A stretch of 64,000 nt of DNA. Source: Desulfobacteraceae bacterium (lineage in GTDB: Bacteria; Desulfobacterota; Desulfobacteria; Desulfobacterales; Desulfosalsimonadaceae). The stretch covers positions 1 to 64,000 of the forward strand of contig QZKW01000012.1 in the NCBI GenBank assembly GCA_003599885.1. Direction: 5' to 3'. The notes under the pieces were generated by a model. It ran no database searches. It was not told the origin of the DNA and saw only the letters and a program-made list of their open reading frames with translations. The position numbers and the translations under genes were made by a program. This document shows, piece by piece, positions 10,209 through 19,946 of this stretch. Numbering within the stretch: the stretch's first letter is position 1; each line of letters opens with the position of its first letter.

Positions 10209-11612
10209 TTAATCGGAGGATTTTTCAATATCCAGCTTACTGCACCGGTAGCGCATGGAGCGCAAACTGATACCCAGCAAATCCGCTGCATCATTTTTGT
10301 TTCCACGGGTGCATTTGAGCGCTTTTTCAATATAGGACCGTTCGATTTCTTCAATAATCGAGTCAAGGGCCACGCCTCTTTCCACTTCTTCAATATCGAA
10401 ACGCCGGTTGGGAATACCCTCGATCCACCGCCGCTTGTGCATGGACAGGGACAGACTGTCCGGAAGGATAATATTGGTGCTGGAAAGCGCCACACTTCTT
10501 TCAATGAGATTTTCCAGTTCCCGGATGTTTCCCGGAAAATTATATTTTTGTAAAAGATCAATGGCGTAAGATGAAATTTTGGTGATTTCTTTACCGGATT
10601 CACGGGAAAATTTATCGAGAAAATGCTGGGCCAGGGTGCGCAGATCGCCTTTCCGGTCACGCAGGGGAGGCACTTTGATTTCCACGACATTAATCCGGTA
10701 AAAGAGATCTTCCCTGAATTTTCCGGCAATCACTTCTTCATCCAGTTTTTTATTGGTGGCGGAGATGATGCGGATGTCGACCTCAATTTCTTCATTGGTG
10801 CCCACCGGTTTGAACGAACGTTCCTGAACCACACGCAGGAGACGGACCTGCATGGGCAGACTCAGTTCGCCGATTTCATCTAAGAAAACCGTCCCGGTAT
10901 TGGCTGCCTCAAACAGGCCTTTTTTATCCTGGGAGGCACCGGTGAACGCACCTTTTCGGTACCCGAAAATCTCACTCTCAATCAGGTTTTCTGGAATACT
11001 GCCGCAATTGATAACAACAAACGGCTTGTTCCTGCGATCGCTTTCAAGATGCAGGGCCCGTGCAATCAGTTCTTTGCCGGTCCCGCTTTCACCGGTAATC
11101 AGCACATTGGTTTTGGTTTTGGCGATTTGCTTGATGATTTCATAGATATGCTGCATCCGGGGGCTGTTGCCGACAATCAGACCAAAATGCAGGTTTTTTT
11201 TAAGCTCATCGTCAAGGCTCTTCTTCTCATCGGAAAGGGTCCGCAAATCCAGAGCCTTGGCGATTGCCTGTTTAAGTTCGCGGTTGTCGAAGGGTTTGGG
11301 CAGGTAATCATAGGCACCGTCGTTCATGGCTTCAACGGCGTTTTCTGCCGTGGCATAGGCTGAAATCATGATAACGGTGGAATGGGGGCTGACGGATTTG
11401 GCCTTTCGAAGGACATCAAGTCCGGAGATATCGCCGAGCCGGATATCACAGAGAATCAGATCAAAAGCGGTTTTTTCGATCTGCTGCAATGCCAAACGGC
11501 CGTTGGCGGCACAGGTAACCTGATACCCCTCTTTGGTCAGCATCAGTTCCAGTAATTCTCTCATGCTGAGTTCATCGTCAACAACAAGTATATGCGCAGG
11601 GGCGGAATTCAT
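10209..11612 (-). CDS. NtrC-family sigma-54 response regulator (PilR/AtoC-like)
   Basis: A 467-residue three-domain activator. The receiver domain spans residues 6-120 with phosphoacceptor D56 in CDIRLGD. The AAA+ domain (about 148-390) has Walker A GESGTGKE, the sigma-54 contact loop KGAFTGA and the arginine-finger region. The C-terminal Fis-type helix-turn-helix is NDAADLLGISLRSMRYRC. It activates RpoN-dependent promoters, and rpoN itself lies at 20668-22113. It begins 12 bp after pyrC on the same strand, so it may be co-transcribed with the pyr genes. No cognate histidine kinase is visible, and its targets are unknown. Confidence 0.92.
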   Translation of the reverse strand: MNSAPAHILVVDDELSMRELLELMLTKEGYQVTCAANGRLALQQIEKTAFDLILCDIRLGDISGLDVLRKAKSVSPHSTVIMISAYATAENAVEAMNDGAYDYLPKPFDNRELKQAIAKALDLRTLSDEKKSLDDELKKNLHFGLIVGNSPRMQHIYEIIKQIAKTKTNVLITGESGTGKELIARALHLESDRRNKPFVVINCGSIPENLIESEIFGYRKGAFTGASQDKKGLFEAANTGTVFLDEIGELSLPMQVRLLRVVQERSFKPVGTNEEIEVDIRIISATNKKLDEEVIAGKFREDLFYRINVVEIKVPPLRDRKGDLRTLAQHFLDKFSRESGKEITKISSYAIDLLQKYNFPGNIRELENLIERSVALSSTNIILPDSLSLSMHKRRWIEGIPNRRFDIEEVERGVALDSIIEEIERSYIEKALKCTRGNKNDAADLLGISLRSMRYRCSKLDIEKSSD

Positions 11613-11624
11613 AATAAGTCGGCC

Positions 11625-12941
11625 TCAGGATTCAAAAACGACACGGCCATCAATGACCGTGCATATCGCCGCCCCTTTGAACTCCCAGCCGTCGAAGGGT
11701 GAATTGCGGCTTTTTGAAAACCCGTCCTCGACGCGATAGGTATGAATGCGGGCAGGATCAATCAGGGTAAAATCCACAGCAGCGCCGACTGTGATATCGT
11801 TGGATATACCGAGTATTTTGGCGGGATTTTTGGACATCTTCCGGATGAGGAGTTCAAATGAAAGTCCTCTTTCTTCCATCAACCGAAGCCCTAGCGGGAG
11901 TGCGGTCTCCAGCCCGATGATTCCATTGGCCGCCGCATCAAACTCCAGATCCTTCTCAAGCACGGAATGGGGGGCGTGGTCTGTGGCGATCACATCAATG
12001 GTTCCGTCGGCAAGTCCTTCTATGATGGCTTCCCGGTCTTCAACAGAACGGAGGGGCGGGTTCATTTTGGCGTTGGTATTATAAAATCCTACTGCTTCAT
12101 CCGTTAATGTGAAATAATGAGGCGCTGTTTCGGCCGTCACAAGGACGCCCCTGCCTTTCGCCTCCCGGATCGCACGAACAGATTCCCGCGTACTGACATG
12201 GGCGACATGAACCGGGCTGGCGGTCAATTCGGAAAGTGCAATGTCCCGCATGACCATAACGCTTTCAGCGGCGTTTGGTATGCCGGCAAGACCCAGACGG
12301 GTGGCGGTCAGTCCTTCATTCATTACCCCATGGGAAAGCGAAGGCTCTTCGCAATGGGAAATAACAAGGATGCCCACCCCTTTCGCATATTCAAGGGCCC
12401 GGCGCATCAGCTGAGCATCCGACACCGGCAACCCGTCGTCGGACACAGCGACAGCTCCGGCATCGAACAACTCGCCAAATTCAGACAATTCCAATCCTTT
12501 GGAGTCACGGCTGATGGCAGCAACCGGATAAACTTTGACGGATTGCAATCGTTTTGCGGTATTAATAATATATTCCGTTGTCTGGCGGTTATCATTGACC
12601 GGCCGGGTGTTGGGCATGCAGCATACAGCAGTGAAACCACCGGCAGCTGCCGCCTGGATTCCGGTTTCAATGGTTTCTTTATATTCCTGGCCGGGGTCTC
12701 TTAAATGGACGTGCATATCGATCAATCCGGGAACGACGTATAAGCCTTTGGCATTGATTACGCGATCAACCTGTTTTTCCAAATCAGCACAAGAGTCAAT
12801 TGATGACGGCGAGTTTGAAGCGGAATTTTCTTTTCCAGGAAATTTGATATCCGCTATCCGGCCGTTCTCAATCAGGATATCCGCCACCGCATCGATACGG
12901 CCCGGATCAACGACATGTCCGCCTTTAATGATCATCCGCAT
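11625..12941 (-). CDS. pyrC: Dihydroorotase
   Basis: A 438-residue class I dihydroorotase of the amidohydrolase superfamily, catalysing ring closure of carbamoyl-aspartate in pyrimidine synthesis. Zinc-site motifs are [16 protein letters not shown] near the N-terminus, a second histidine in ISHCEE, HVAHVST, and the catalytic aspartate in ATDHAPHS. An insertion of about 25 residues ([20 protein letters not shown]) near position 40 is unusual. The start at 12941 lies 8 bp after GGGAGG and overlaps pyrB by 17 bp, so the two are coupled. Confidence 0.95.
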   Translation of the reverse strand: MRMIIKGGHVVDPGRIDAVADILIENGRIADIKFPGKENSASNSPSSIDSCADLEKQVDRVINAKGLYVVPGLIDMHVHLRDPGQEYKETIETGIQAAAAGGFTAVCCMPNTRPVNDNRQTTEYIINTAKRLQSVKVYPVAAISRDSKGLELSEFGELFDAGAVAVSDDGLPVSDAQLMRRALEYAKGVGILVISHCEEPSLSHGVMNEGLTATRLGLAGIPNAAESVMVMRDIALSELTASPVHVAHVSTRESVRAIREAKGRGVLVTAETAPHYFTLTDEAVGFYNTNAKMNPPLRSVEDREAIIEGLADGTIDVIATDHAPHSVLEKDLEFDAAANGIIGLETALPLGLRLMEERGLSFELLIRKMSKNPAKILGISNDITVGAAVDFTLIDPARIHTYRVEDGFSKSRNSPFDGWEFKGAAICTVIDGRVVFES

Positions 12942-13863
12942 TGCGCATTCCTCCCGCCACCAAATATAAAAGGGCCATGCGTAAAGCGACTCCGTTGGTC
13001 ACCTGATCCAAAATGGCAGAGCCCACACTATCCGCCGCATCGGGTGAAATTTCCACTCCACGGTTGAGGGGTCCGGGATGCATGATGGTGACATCCGGCT
13101 GCGCCTTTTTGAGCCTTTCCAAAGTAAGACCATATCGTCGGGAGTATTCACGCTCTGTGGGAAATAAAAAATTTCTCTGTCTTTCTTTTTGTATCCTTAG
13201 CATCATAATCACATCAGCGCCGTCGATGGCTTCATCAAAATCATAAGTGACTGTTACGCCGAAAGATTCAATGCCTGTCGGCATCATGGTCGGAGGGGCT
13301 GCCAGCCGGACTTCCGCGCCCATTTTGGAAAACCCGATGATGTTGGATCGGGCCACACGGCTGTGCGAAATGTCACCGACAATGGCCAGACGCAGACCGT
13401 TTAACCGGCCCTTGACCTCCCTGACGGTCATCATATCCAGTAAGGCCTGGCTTGGATGGGCGTGCATGCCATCTCCAGCGTTAATAATCGGCGTCGAAAC
13501 TTTTTGGGACAACAGAAAGGGAGTGCCGGCAGATGAATGACGAATCACAATCACATCCGGCTTCATGGCCTCAAGGTTGCGGGCCGTGTCGACCAGGGTC
13601 TCACCTTTAACCAGGCTGCTGGAGGAAGCGGAAATGGAAATGGCGTCTGCGGACAATCGTTTGGCAGCAATATCAAAAGACACTCTTGTCCGGGTGCTGG
13701 GCTCATGGAAAAACAGCACCACAGTTTTCCCCCGCAGCGTCGGCACCTTTTTAATTGTTCTCTGGGAAATTTCTTTCAGTCCGTCCGCAGTATCCAAAAT
13801 GGCGGTGATTTCTTCTACTGAAAGGGATTCCATGTCGAGAATATGTTTTTTACTCCACATCAT
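12925..13863 (-). CDS. pyrB: Aspartate carbamoyltransferase catalytic subunit
   Basis: A 312-residue transcarbamylase. It has the carbamoyl-phosphate loop [11 protein letters not shown], the HPSQALLDM segment and the aspartate-binding [10 protein letters not shown] region. It makes carbamoyl-aspartate, the substrate of the product of the overlapping pyrC. No pyrI is visible, in keeping with the class of PyrB that works with dihydroorotase. The gene begins with two consecutive ATG codons (13863 and 13860). Confidence 0.96.
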   Translation of the reverse strand: MMWSKKHILDMESLSVEEITAILDTADGLKEISQRTIKKVPTLRGKTVVLFFHEPSTRTRVSFDIAAKRLSADAISISASSSSLVKGETLVDTARNLEAMKPDVIVIRHSSAGTPFLLSQKVSTPIINAGDGMHAHPSQALLDMMTVREVKGRLNGLRLAIVGDISHSRVARSNIIGFSKMGAEVRLAAPPTMMPTGIESFGVTVTYDFDEAIDGADVIMMLRIQKERQRNFLFPTEREYSRRYGLTLERLKKAQPDVTIMHPGPLNRGVEISPDAADSVGSAILDQVTNGVALRMALLYLVAGGMRNADDH

Positions 13864-13878
13864 GCTGCTGTCCCTGCC

Positions 13879-14532
13879 CTATTTTAACAATGAGCCGATT
13901 CGCCCCCATCTGACGCCAAAAGCTTCACTGTTCCATGACCAATATATGATAAACGCCTTGCCCTTGATGGCTTTTTTGTCTACAAACCCCCAGAACCTGC
14001 TGTCATAGCTATTGTCCCGATTATCGCCCATCACGAAATAGGATTCCGGCGGTACGGTCACGGGTCCAAAATTATCTCTCGGATTCATCCTCCCGGAAAG
14101 CACATGGGAATCCGAGTGAACACCGACGTCATGTTCAACAGGAATATTGTTGACATACACCCGTTTGTTTTTAACCTCCACCGTATCGCCAGGCACACCG
14201 ATGAGGCGTTTGATAAAATCCTTATCCGGGTCTTCAGGGTATCTAAAAACTATTATATCAAAATGCTGTGGATCTTTAACCGGGACAATGGTGTTGCCTA
14301 AATAGGGGACTTTGACCCCGTAAATAAATTTATTAACCAGAATATGATCACCGATTTCCAGGGTCGGCTGCATGGACCCTGAAGGGATTTTAAACGCTTG
14401 CACAATAAATGTCCGGATAAAGAGAGCCAGAATGACGGCGATTGCGATGGCTTCAATATTTTCCCGGAGCTTGCTCTTTACCGGAAGGTTTTGTTTTGCT
14501 TCCAGGCCGGTAGACACGGTTTTTGATTTCAA
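13879..14532 (-). CDS. lepB: Signal peptidase I
   Basis: A 217-residue membrane-anchored S26 serine peptidase that cleaves Sec and Tat signal peptides. One N-terminal transmembrane helix (about 25-46) precedes box B PSGSMQPTL with catalytic S53. The general base is K108 in DFIKRLIGVPGD, and the C-terminal box is GDNRDNSYDSR. It appears to use a TTG start at 14532 with GAGG upstream. It lies 15 bp before pyrB on the same strand. Confidence 0.95.
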   Translation of the reverse strand: MKSKTVSTGLEAKQNLPVKSKLRENIEAIAIAVILALFIRTFIVQAFKIPSGSMQPTLEIGDHILVNKFIYGVKVPYLGNTIVPVKDPQHFDIIVFRYPEDPDKDFIKRLIGVPGDTVEVKNKRVYVNNIPVEHDVGVHSDSHVLSGRMNPRDNFGPVTVPPESYFVMGDNRDNSYDSRFWGFVDKKAIKGKAFIIYWSWNSEAFGVRWGRIGSLLK

Positions 14533-14569
14533 ACTGTTTATGCCTCAATAACCCAATAAAATGAATATA

Positions 14570-15739
14570 TCAGTGAACCGGCAACGTGAACTGCGGTTCC
14601 CCTATAGTAAATTTGTCTCTTTGAATCCAGTCTTTCAATAGATTTGCAATTTCCCGGGCCTTGGCCACACTGGACAACGGAACGGTCGGCACATCCTTGC
14701 CGTTAAGTTGGATAACGCCGTTTTTGAGTTCTTCATAGGTGACAAACCCGTAATTTTTACTGATGCCATTGGGATAATCATGGCCATAATCCACAATCTG
14801 GACGGGGATGTCTTTATCAGTTACGGCTGTATATTGCGCCATTTCCTCATTTAATATGGGGATCGGAACGCCCATACCGACAGCCAGAGAAACGCCATAA
14901 CCCAAAATACTGACCCCCACAATCCATTTCGAAGTCATCTGCTTAAGATCCCCCATGACCCACAGGGTTCCTGACGGGGTTTTGGGAATTCCTTTTTCTG
15001 TTCTCTCCGCAGTTGGACGATGCTGGGTGCCGTGCCAGGTCACATAGCCTTCTCCACCACCGAGAAAAATCCTTGTACCAAGTCCGATGGTTTTATAATA
15101 TGGATCATTAAACAAGGGGCTGAGTTGGCCGGAAGTGGAATAATTGGCGTTACCTGCTTTGGGTTTTAAGGTGCCCATATAGGTATAAATGGTTTTATTG
15201 GACAGATTCACAGCACAATTATAATTCTGATATCCGTTTCGGGGATTGCACAATGTGGCCTGGGGAAGATCGTCAAGGGTGACGTCTTTTTCCATTTCCC
15301 GGTTGGGATAACAGGAAGTGCCGTATCCTTTGGCCAGTAAATGAACTTTTTTTCCGGCGACAAGATCCTGAATCACATGCCCGCCGCCATAGTTGAATTC
15401 GCCTGGCCAGACTTTATTCAAGGGGTCTTCCAGGCAGGCTTCCGTGGCGCCGATATAACAGTCCACAGCCGCCAGGCCAGCATATGCCGGTACATTGTTC
15501 AACCATACCTGAGACGCCTTAATGGTCGGAACGGTTTGCCCGAAATTAATAAACGCTCCAGAAGAACACATGGGCGCAAACGTCCCCGTGGTCACCACGT
15601 CAATGGTTTTCGCCGCTTCAACCGGCCCCTTATTTTTGACAATATCAATCATCTCATCCGCAGTCACGACAACCACTTCTCCGGACCGGATTTTATCATT
15701 GATTTCTTTGTATGTCTTATTGACCTTGAACTTACCCAT
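14570..15739 (-). CDS. DUF39 protein, L-aspartate-semialdehyde sulfurtransferase-like (homocysteine synthesis)
   Basis: A 389-residue DUF39/COG1900 protein. In methanogens and sulfate reducers this family, with a NIL-ferredoxin partner, inserts sulfide into aspartate semialdehyde to form homocysteine. Conserved features are TGTFAPMCSSGA (C58), DCYIGATEAC (C94, C102), a glycine-rich GGGHVIQDL and GYGTSCYP (C143); these cysteines are candidate sulfur carriers. No CBS domains follow, unlike the archaeal two-domain version. The ATG at 15739 follows GAGGAA; a TTG at 15757 is less likely. The probable partner NIL-ferredoxin is at 39810-40238. Confidence 0.85.
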   Translation of the reverse strand: MGKFKVNKTYKEINDKIRSGEVVVVTADEMIDIVKNKGPVEAAKTIDVVTTGTFAPMCSSGAFINFGQTVPTIKASQVWLNNVPAYAGLAAVDCYIGATEACLEDPLNKVWPGEFNYGGGHVIQDLVAGKKVHLLAKGYGTSCYPNREMEKDVTLDDLPQATLCNPRNGYQNYNCAVNLSNKTIYTYMGTLKPKAGNANYSTSGQLSPLFNDPYYKTIGLGTRIFLGGGEGYVTWHGTQHRPTAERTEKGIPKTPSGTLWVMGDLKQMTSKWIVGVSILGYGVSLAVGMGVPIPILNEEMAQYTAVTDKDIPVQIVDYGHDYPNGISKNYGFVTYEELKNGVIQLNGKDVPTVPLSSVAKAREIANLLKDWIQRDKFTIGEPQFTLPVH

Positions 15740-15773
15740 GGAGCTTTCATTCCTCAAAAATAAAAATTATGTA

Positions 15774-17168
15774 TCAGTTGCCCGCCATGGCCTTTACTGA
15801 CTCTATCTTCTTGGTGATATTGTTGGCTATCCAGCTTGCGTCCCACCATTCTATGGGATTGACAAAGACATGATCAATAAACAAGCCAAAATGCAAATGA
15901 TCTCCGCCAGCCATTCCGCTGGTGCCTGAGAAACCGATAATATCATTTTTTGAAACCAGATCGCCGGGTTGAACCGTAATTTGATTCAAATGGCCATAAA
16001 TGCTCATCAAACCAAATCCATGATCAATACAAACGAGATTGCCGTAAATGCCGACATAATCCGCAAACACGATTTTTCCATTATTCGCTGCCGGAACTTC
16101 AACATGCTGGGTTGACGCGAGATCAATACCCATATGCACAGCGTTGCTGATAATGGTTCCATTATATTCATAATCACGATAATCGGCAAAATTCGCTTTT
16201 GGGGCTGAATTCGGAAGCCGGCCGAAGGGCCCATTCCAGTATAATTGATTCTCGGTTTTTGTTCCGTTTGCGAAAATGGTTTGATTGTTCTGTTCCCGCA
16301 ATTCACTGTTAATAAAAACAAACTGCTCTACAGGGGATTGAGCGGTATCAACTCCTTGAATATTTTGAAATTCCGGAAGCTTGGCGTTTAAAAAAGTGTC
16401 GGATATTTTAAGGACGTCTTTACGGAACATCTTCTTTTTCAAATAATGATAAAAACCGCTTCTTGCAGAGTTTCCTGCAGGGTCAACGGCAGTGGCATAA
16501 AGATCCTTGTCGGCAGTGTGGTCAATCGGTACCGCAAAAAAGGCCAGATAAATGTTTTTATCCGGAAAATAACCGGCATGCCCCGGAAAAAACTCATCCC
16601 CCACCATGATTCCGTTCTTGGGGCAGGGTTCTGATAATCGGTAAATAACCAGACCGGAACCGCCCTGACTGACATTGTGCTGGCTGGATAAAACAGTTAA
16701 TTGGGGCGGTTGGGTGTCAAACACAATTTCTTTTTCAATGGTTGTTTTATTGCCGTTCCACCAGTCACGCCAGGAATAATCCCGGACAACGAAGGTTAGC
16801 GTTGCCTTTCCATCGGGAAATTCATTTTTGGAAACATTGACAGGTATATTGATGGGATCACTCAGAGCGCTTCCTTTTTGAAACCAACCTGGCGAATCAT
16901 AAATTTTGTCCAGCAGAACAGTTTCTTTGCCACTTCTGGATAAACTGACCCGAATTTTTTTTAATCCGCTTTTGTAATCATAAACTTTTCCAAGGATCTC
17001 AAACCTGGCAGAAACCATTGTCGGCAAACGATCAATCTCGATGGTGGGTTTTTCGCCTTCAAATTTTACAAAAAGCATCCAAACAACGGGGACGATCACC
17101 AGGAAACAAAAGATAGTGATCAGCCCTGTTTTCAGCTTTTTCCCCTTTTCTTTTCGCTTAAATTGCAT
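15774..17168 (-). CDS. M23-family membrane-anchored peptidoglycan endopeptidase
   Basis: About 464 residues. A basic N-terminus and one transmembrane helix (about 14-34, TGLITIFCFLVIVPVVWML) are followed by a periplasmic region of beta-rich, Ig-like character, and then a C-terminal LytM/M23 metalloprotease domain. Zinc and catalytic motifs are HMGIDLAS and GDHLHFGLF, with IYGHL between. M23 enzymes cut peptide cross-links in murein, or activate amidases if degenerate; here the ligands are intact. The ATG at 17168 follows AGGAA; another in-frame ATG at 17198 has no ribosome site. Confidence 0.85.
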   Translation of the reverse strand: MQFKRKEKGKKLKTGLITIFCFLVIVPVVWMLFVKFEGEKPTIEIDRLPTMVSARFEILGKVYDYKSGLKKIRVSLSRSGKETVLLDKIYDSPGWFQKGSALSDPINIPVNVSKNEFPDGKATLTFVVRDYSWRDWWNGNKTTIEKEIVFDTQPPQLTVLSSQHNVSQGGSGLVIYRLSEPCPKNGIMVGDEFFPGHAGYFPDKNIYLAFFAVPIDHTADKDLYATAVDPAGNSARSGFYHYLKKKMFRKDVLKISDTFLNAKLPEFQNIQGVDTAQSPVEQFVFINSELREQNNQTIFANGTKTENQLYWNGPFGRLPNSAPKANFADYRDYEYNGTIISNAVHMGIDLASTQHVEVPAANNGKIVFADYVGIYGNLVCIDHGFGLMSIYGHLNQITVQPGDLVSKNDIIGFSGTSGMAGGDHLHFGLFIDHVFVNPIEWWDASWIANNITKKIESVKAMAGN

Positions 17169-17265
17169 AACAACATTCCTGACGATTTGCTTGATCATCC
17201 ATAGTAGATAAATTGGGTATATTTAACAGGTATAGCCACTGTTGGCAAGGCCTTATTTTCGTTTC

Positions 17266-17294
17266 TTGACATTTCGAAAGGCGCAGGATAACAG
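17266..17294 (+). promoter_or_regulatory. Candidate promoter upstream of kdsA operon
   Basis: TTGACA at 17266-17271 with a weak -10 (TAACAG, 17 bp spacing). It lies between the divergent M23 gene and kdsA, about 120 bp before the kdsA start. The -10 is poor. Confidence 0.35.
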
Positions 17295-17413
17295 GTTCAT
17301 GTACTTGAAAAAAACAAATTATAAAAAGCAAACCAACGCTCGCCGGAGAGTTTTGCAAACGCTCTTTTGAGCCGACAATGATGACATGTTTTTGCCCCGA
17401 TTGAGGAGATATC

Positions 17414-18232
17414 ATGGTGAACACGGTACGTATTAAAGATATTACCATCGGACGGCCTGCGCCGTTTGTTCTGATCGCCGGCCCCTGCGTCATTGAAGAC
17501 GATCAAACCACTTATGATATCGCCGCCGCCCTTAAGCAACTATCTGATAATCTGAACATACCGTTAATATTTAAAGCATCCTATGATAAAGCCAACCGGA
17601 CCTCAATTGACTCATATCGGGGGCCGGGCATTAAAAAAGGACTGGCAGTTTTATCTGATATCCGCAAAACCTTCGGGCTTCCCATTATTTCAGATGTTCA
17701 CCAGGTCAGTGAAGTGGAATTGGCCGGTGAAATTTTAGATGTGATCCAAATCCCCGCTTTTTTATGCCGCCAGACCGATCTGCTTGTGAGCGCCGCAAAA
17801 ACCGGAAAGCCCGTTAACGTCAAAAAGGGACAATTCCTTGCGCCCTGGGACATGCGGCACGTGGTAAAAAAGATCCAGGCTTCCGGCAACAATAATATTA
17901 TTTTGACGGATCGCGGGGTCTCGTTTGGGTATAATAATCTGGTGTCCGACTTTCGCTGCGTAAAAATCATGCAGGATCTCGGCTGTCCCGTGATATTTGA
18001 CGCGACGCACAGCGTTCAGCTCCCCGGCGGGGCAGGCGCATCTTCTTCGGGTCAGCGGGAATTTGCTCCATTGCTGGCCAGAGCAGCCATTGCGGCAGGC
18101 GCCGACGGTGTGTTCATCGAAACTCACACCAATCCGGAAAAGGCGCTTTCCGATGGCCCGAACTCCATGAGACTGGATGATCTGGAAGCATTACTGATCC
18201 AACTGAAAGCCATTCAGAAAGCATTACAGTAA
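17414..18232 (+). CDS. kdsA: 3-deoxy-D-manno-octulosonate 8-phosphate synthase
   Basis: A 272-residue TIM-barrel aldolase-type enzyme condensing PEP with arabinose 5-phosphate to give Kdo-8-phosphate for lipopolysaccharide. Motifs are LIAGPCVIED, FKASYDKANRTS and FDATHSVQLPGG. The presence of C25 in GPC, with the conserved H, E and D in ATHS, FIETHTNP and SDGPNS, places it in the metal-dependent class II. The ATG follows GAGGAG. It is the first gene of the Kdo/Lpt/rpoN cluster. Confidence 0.96.
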   Translation: MVNTVRIKDITIGRPAPFVLIAGPCVIEDDQTTYDIAAALKQLSDNLNIPLIFKASYDKANRTSIDSYRGPGIKKGLAVLSDIRKTFGLPIISDVHQVSEVELAGEILDVIQIPAFLCRQTDLLVSAAKTGKPVNVKKGQFLAPWDMRHVVKKIQASGNNNIILTDRGVSFGYNNLVSDFRCVKIMQDLGCPVIFDATHSVQLPGGAGASSSGQREFAPLLARAAIAAGADGVFIETHTNPEKALSDGPNSMRLDDLEALLIQLKAIQKALQ

Positions 18233-18278
18233 TATATTTAACAATTTATACTTTTTTATTCATGTATTGCATTAAATA

Positions 18279-18794
18279 ATGATCCAATCTAAACTCAACC
18301 TTATCAAACTGCTGCTGCTGGACGTGGATGGCGTTTTAACCAATGGCCAGATTGTTTACGGCAACGGAAACCTTGAAACCAAATCCTTTAATGTCAAGGA
18401 TGGCTTAGGTCTTCGATTACTGCAATCCGCCGGCATCAAAGTCGGCATTGTGACCGGCAGAACCTCTGAAGCCCTGTCGCACCGGTGCATGGATCTTGGC
18501 ATTACCATGATTTATGCTGGGGTCAAGGCCAAAGGCGATCTTTTGGATCCGATTTTGTCTGCGTCCGGATTTTTGGCCCACGAAGTGGCGTTTGTCGGCG
18601 ATGATTTACCGGACATCCCTCTTTTAAAAAAAGTCGGCGTCAGTATTGCAGTGGCTGACGCCCATGATCTGGTCAAAAAAACCGCGGACATGGTGACCAT
18701 AAAAAAAGGGGGGGCCGGCGCAGTCAGAGAAGTATGCGAACAGATACTCGAAGCCAAGGGTTTATGGAAAAAGATTGTACAGACTTGCATATAA
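18279..18794 (+). CDS. kdsC: 3-deoxy-D-manno-octulosonate 8-phosphate phosphatase
   Basis: A 171-residue capless C0-type HAD phosphatase. Motif I is DVDGVLT (nucleophile D15, acid D17), motif II GIVTGRTSE and motif III GDDLPDIP. It hydrolyses Kdo-8-phosphate, the product of the upstream kdsA gene, 46 bp away. No clear ribosome site is seen. Its 3' end overlaps lptC. Confidence 0.95.
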   Translation: MIQSKLNLIKLLLLDVDGVLTNGQIVYGNGNLETKSFNVKDGLGLRLLQSAGIKVGIVTGRTSEALSHRCMDLGITMIYAGVKAKGDLLDPILSASGFLAHEVAFVGDDLPDIPLLKKVGVSIAVADAHDLVKKTADMVTIKKGGAGAVREVCEQILEAKGLWKKIVQTCI

Positions 18795-19366
18795 AGACTA
18801 CAAATAAAACAAACCGCATCAATATTTTTTTCATTACACTGATTGTTCTCCTGATTATCAGCATTGTTGCTGTCTTTGTCCGGAATCGCGGGGCTCAAAA
18901 AAATTCTTCTTCCCCTCCCCCCCCGGAAACCACCAAAGCCAATCTGACCATTAAAAATTTTCAGCATGTCGCCACTGAAAACGGCGAAAAAAAATGGACG
19001 CTTGAAGCCAGTTCAGCAAGCCTCTATACTCAACAGGACTCTGCGCGCTTGACGGATATTTCAGTTACTTTCTCAATGAAAAAAGGCAACGACCTTTCTG
19101 TGCATGCTGATAAAGGCGTGTTAAATATAAAAACAAATGATATGACCATCTCGGGTAATATTATTGCTCAACTGCCTGACTATTCGCTGACAACCGAAAA
19201 CTTGAATTATCAGCATGCTTCGCGTATGATACAGGTCAACGAACCAGTGGAGATTATCGGGCAGTCAATGACGTTAAAGGCCGGTTCATTGACTTATGAT
19301 TTAATGACCGGAACCTTGACATGCGAAAATCATGTGGAAGGATCATTTATTGAAATTCATCAATAA
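18764..19366 (+). CDS. lptC: LPS export ABC transporter periplasmic protein LptC
   Basis: About 200 residues. One N-terminal transmembrane helix (about 18-40, INIFFITLIVLLIISIVAVFV) precedes a periplasmic beta-jellyroll with LEASSASLY, LTDISVTF and LYDLMTGTLTC-like strands typical of LptC. It links the inner-membrane LptBFG machine to LptA. The start is placed at an ATG 30 bp inside kdsC; an ATG at 18734 would add ten residues. It is followed by lptA and lptB. Confidence 0.88.
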   Translation: MEKDCTDLHIKTTNKTNRINIFFITLIVLLIISIVAVFVRNRGAQKNSSSPPPPETTKANLTIKNFQHVATENGEKKWTLEASSASLYTQQDSARLTDISVTFSMKKGNDLSVHADKGVLNIKTNDMTISGNIIAQLPDYSLTTENLNYQHASRMIQVNEPVEIIGQSMTLKAGSLTYDLMTGTLTCENHVEGSFIEIHQ

Positions 19367-19409
19367 CTATACGATAAAAAAACAAATTATTACCATTTCC
19401 GGATTATTG

Positions 19410-19946
19410 ATGAAACTGACAACGGTGTGGATAATTTTATTGATTCTTCCCGCCTATGGTTTTGCTCAAAAGAAAGGTCTTGCTGATGCTGTGTCTGGCG
19501 GCGAGAAAATACAGATTGCGGCAGATCGGCTGGTGGCCAGTCAGAATAATCAAATGGTTGTTTTTTCAGGCCATGTGAAAGCGACCCATGGAAAGGTGAC
19601 GATCCTCTCTGATACGCTGAATGTGTTTTACAGTGATCCGAAGACTTCAACCAGCAAAGGATACAATAAAGACAGCATTCAACGCATTGTCGCATCAGGA
19701 AATGTGACCATTGAGATGGAAGGAAAAACAGCCACCTGTGATCAGGCCGTTTATCAGACATCCACGAAATCCATGACCCTGACCGGCGATAACACCCGGA
19801 TACAAAGCGGGGATAACTATATAACTGGCAAAACCGTTACGATTTATCAGGATACCGGCCAAATCACGGTGGATGGGAATGACACGGAAAGAGTCAATGC
19901 AGTTTTTCAGCCGGAAGACAAATCAATTGCGACAGACTTCAAATGA
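19410..19946 (+). CDS. lptA: LPS transport periplasmic bridge protein LptA
   Basis: About 178 residues, with a signal peptide ending near YGFAQ and an OstA-type jellyroll (IQIAADRLVASQN, VVFSGHVKATHG, IVASGNVTIE). LptA oligomers bridge LptC to the outer-membrane LptDE. The start at 19410 gives a clean signal peptide; the in-frame ATG at 19332 would add 26 hydrophilic residues and overlap lptC. The 3' end overlaps lptB by four bases (ATGA). Confidence 0.88.
   Translation: MKLTTVWIILLILPAYGFAQKKGLADAVSGGEKIQIAADRLVASQNNQMVVFSGHVKATHGKVTILSDTLNVFYSDPKTSTSKGYNKDSIQRIVASGNVTIEMEGKTATCDQAVYQTSTKSMTLTGDNTRIQSGDNYITGKTVTIYQDTGQITVDGNDTERVNAVFQPEDKSIATDFK

Noticed and set aside
10148-10729. 193-residue minus-strand frame over the NtrC-type gene
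   Set aside because: It is an out-of-frame shadow; the real gene has all receiver, AAA+ and Fis motifs.
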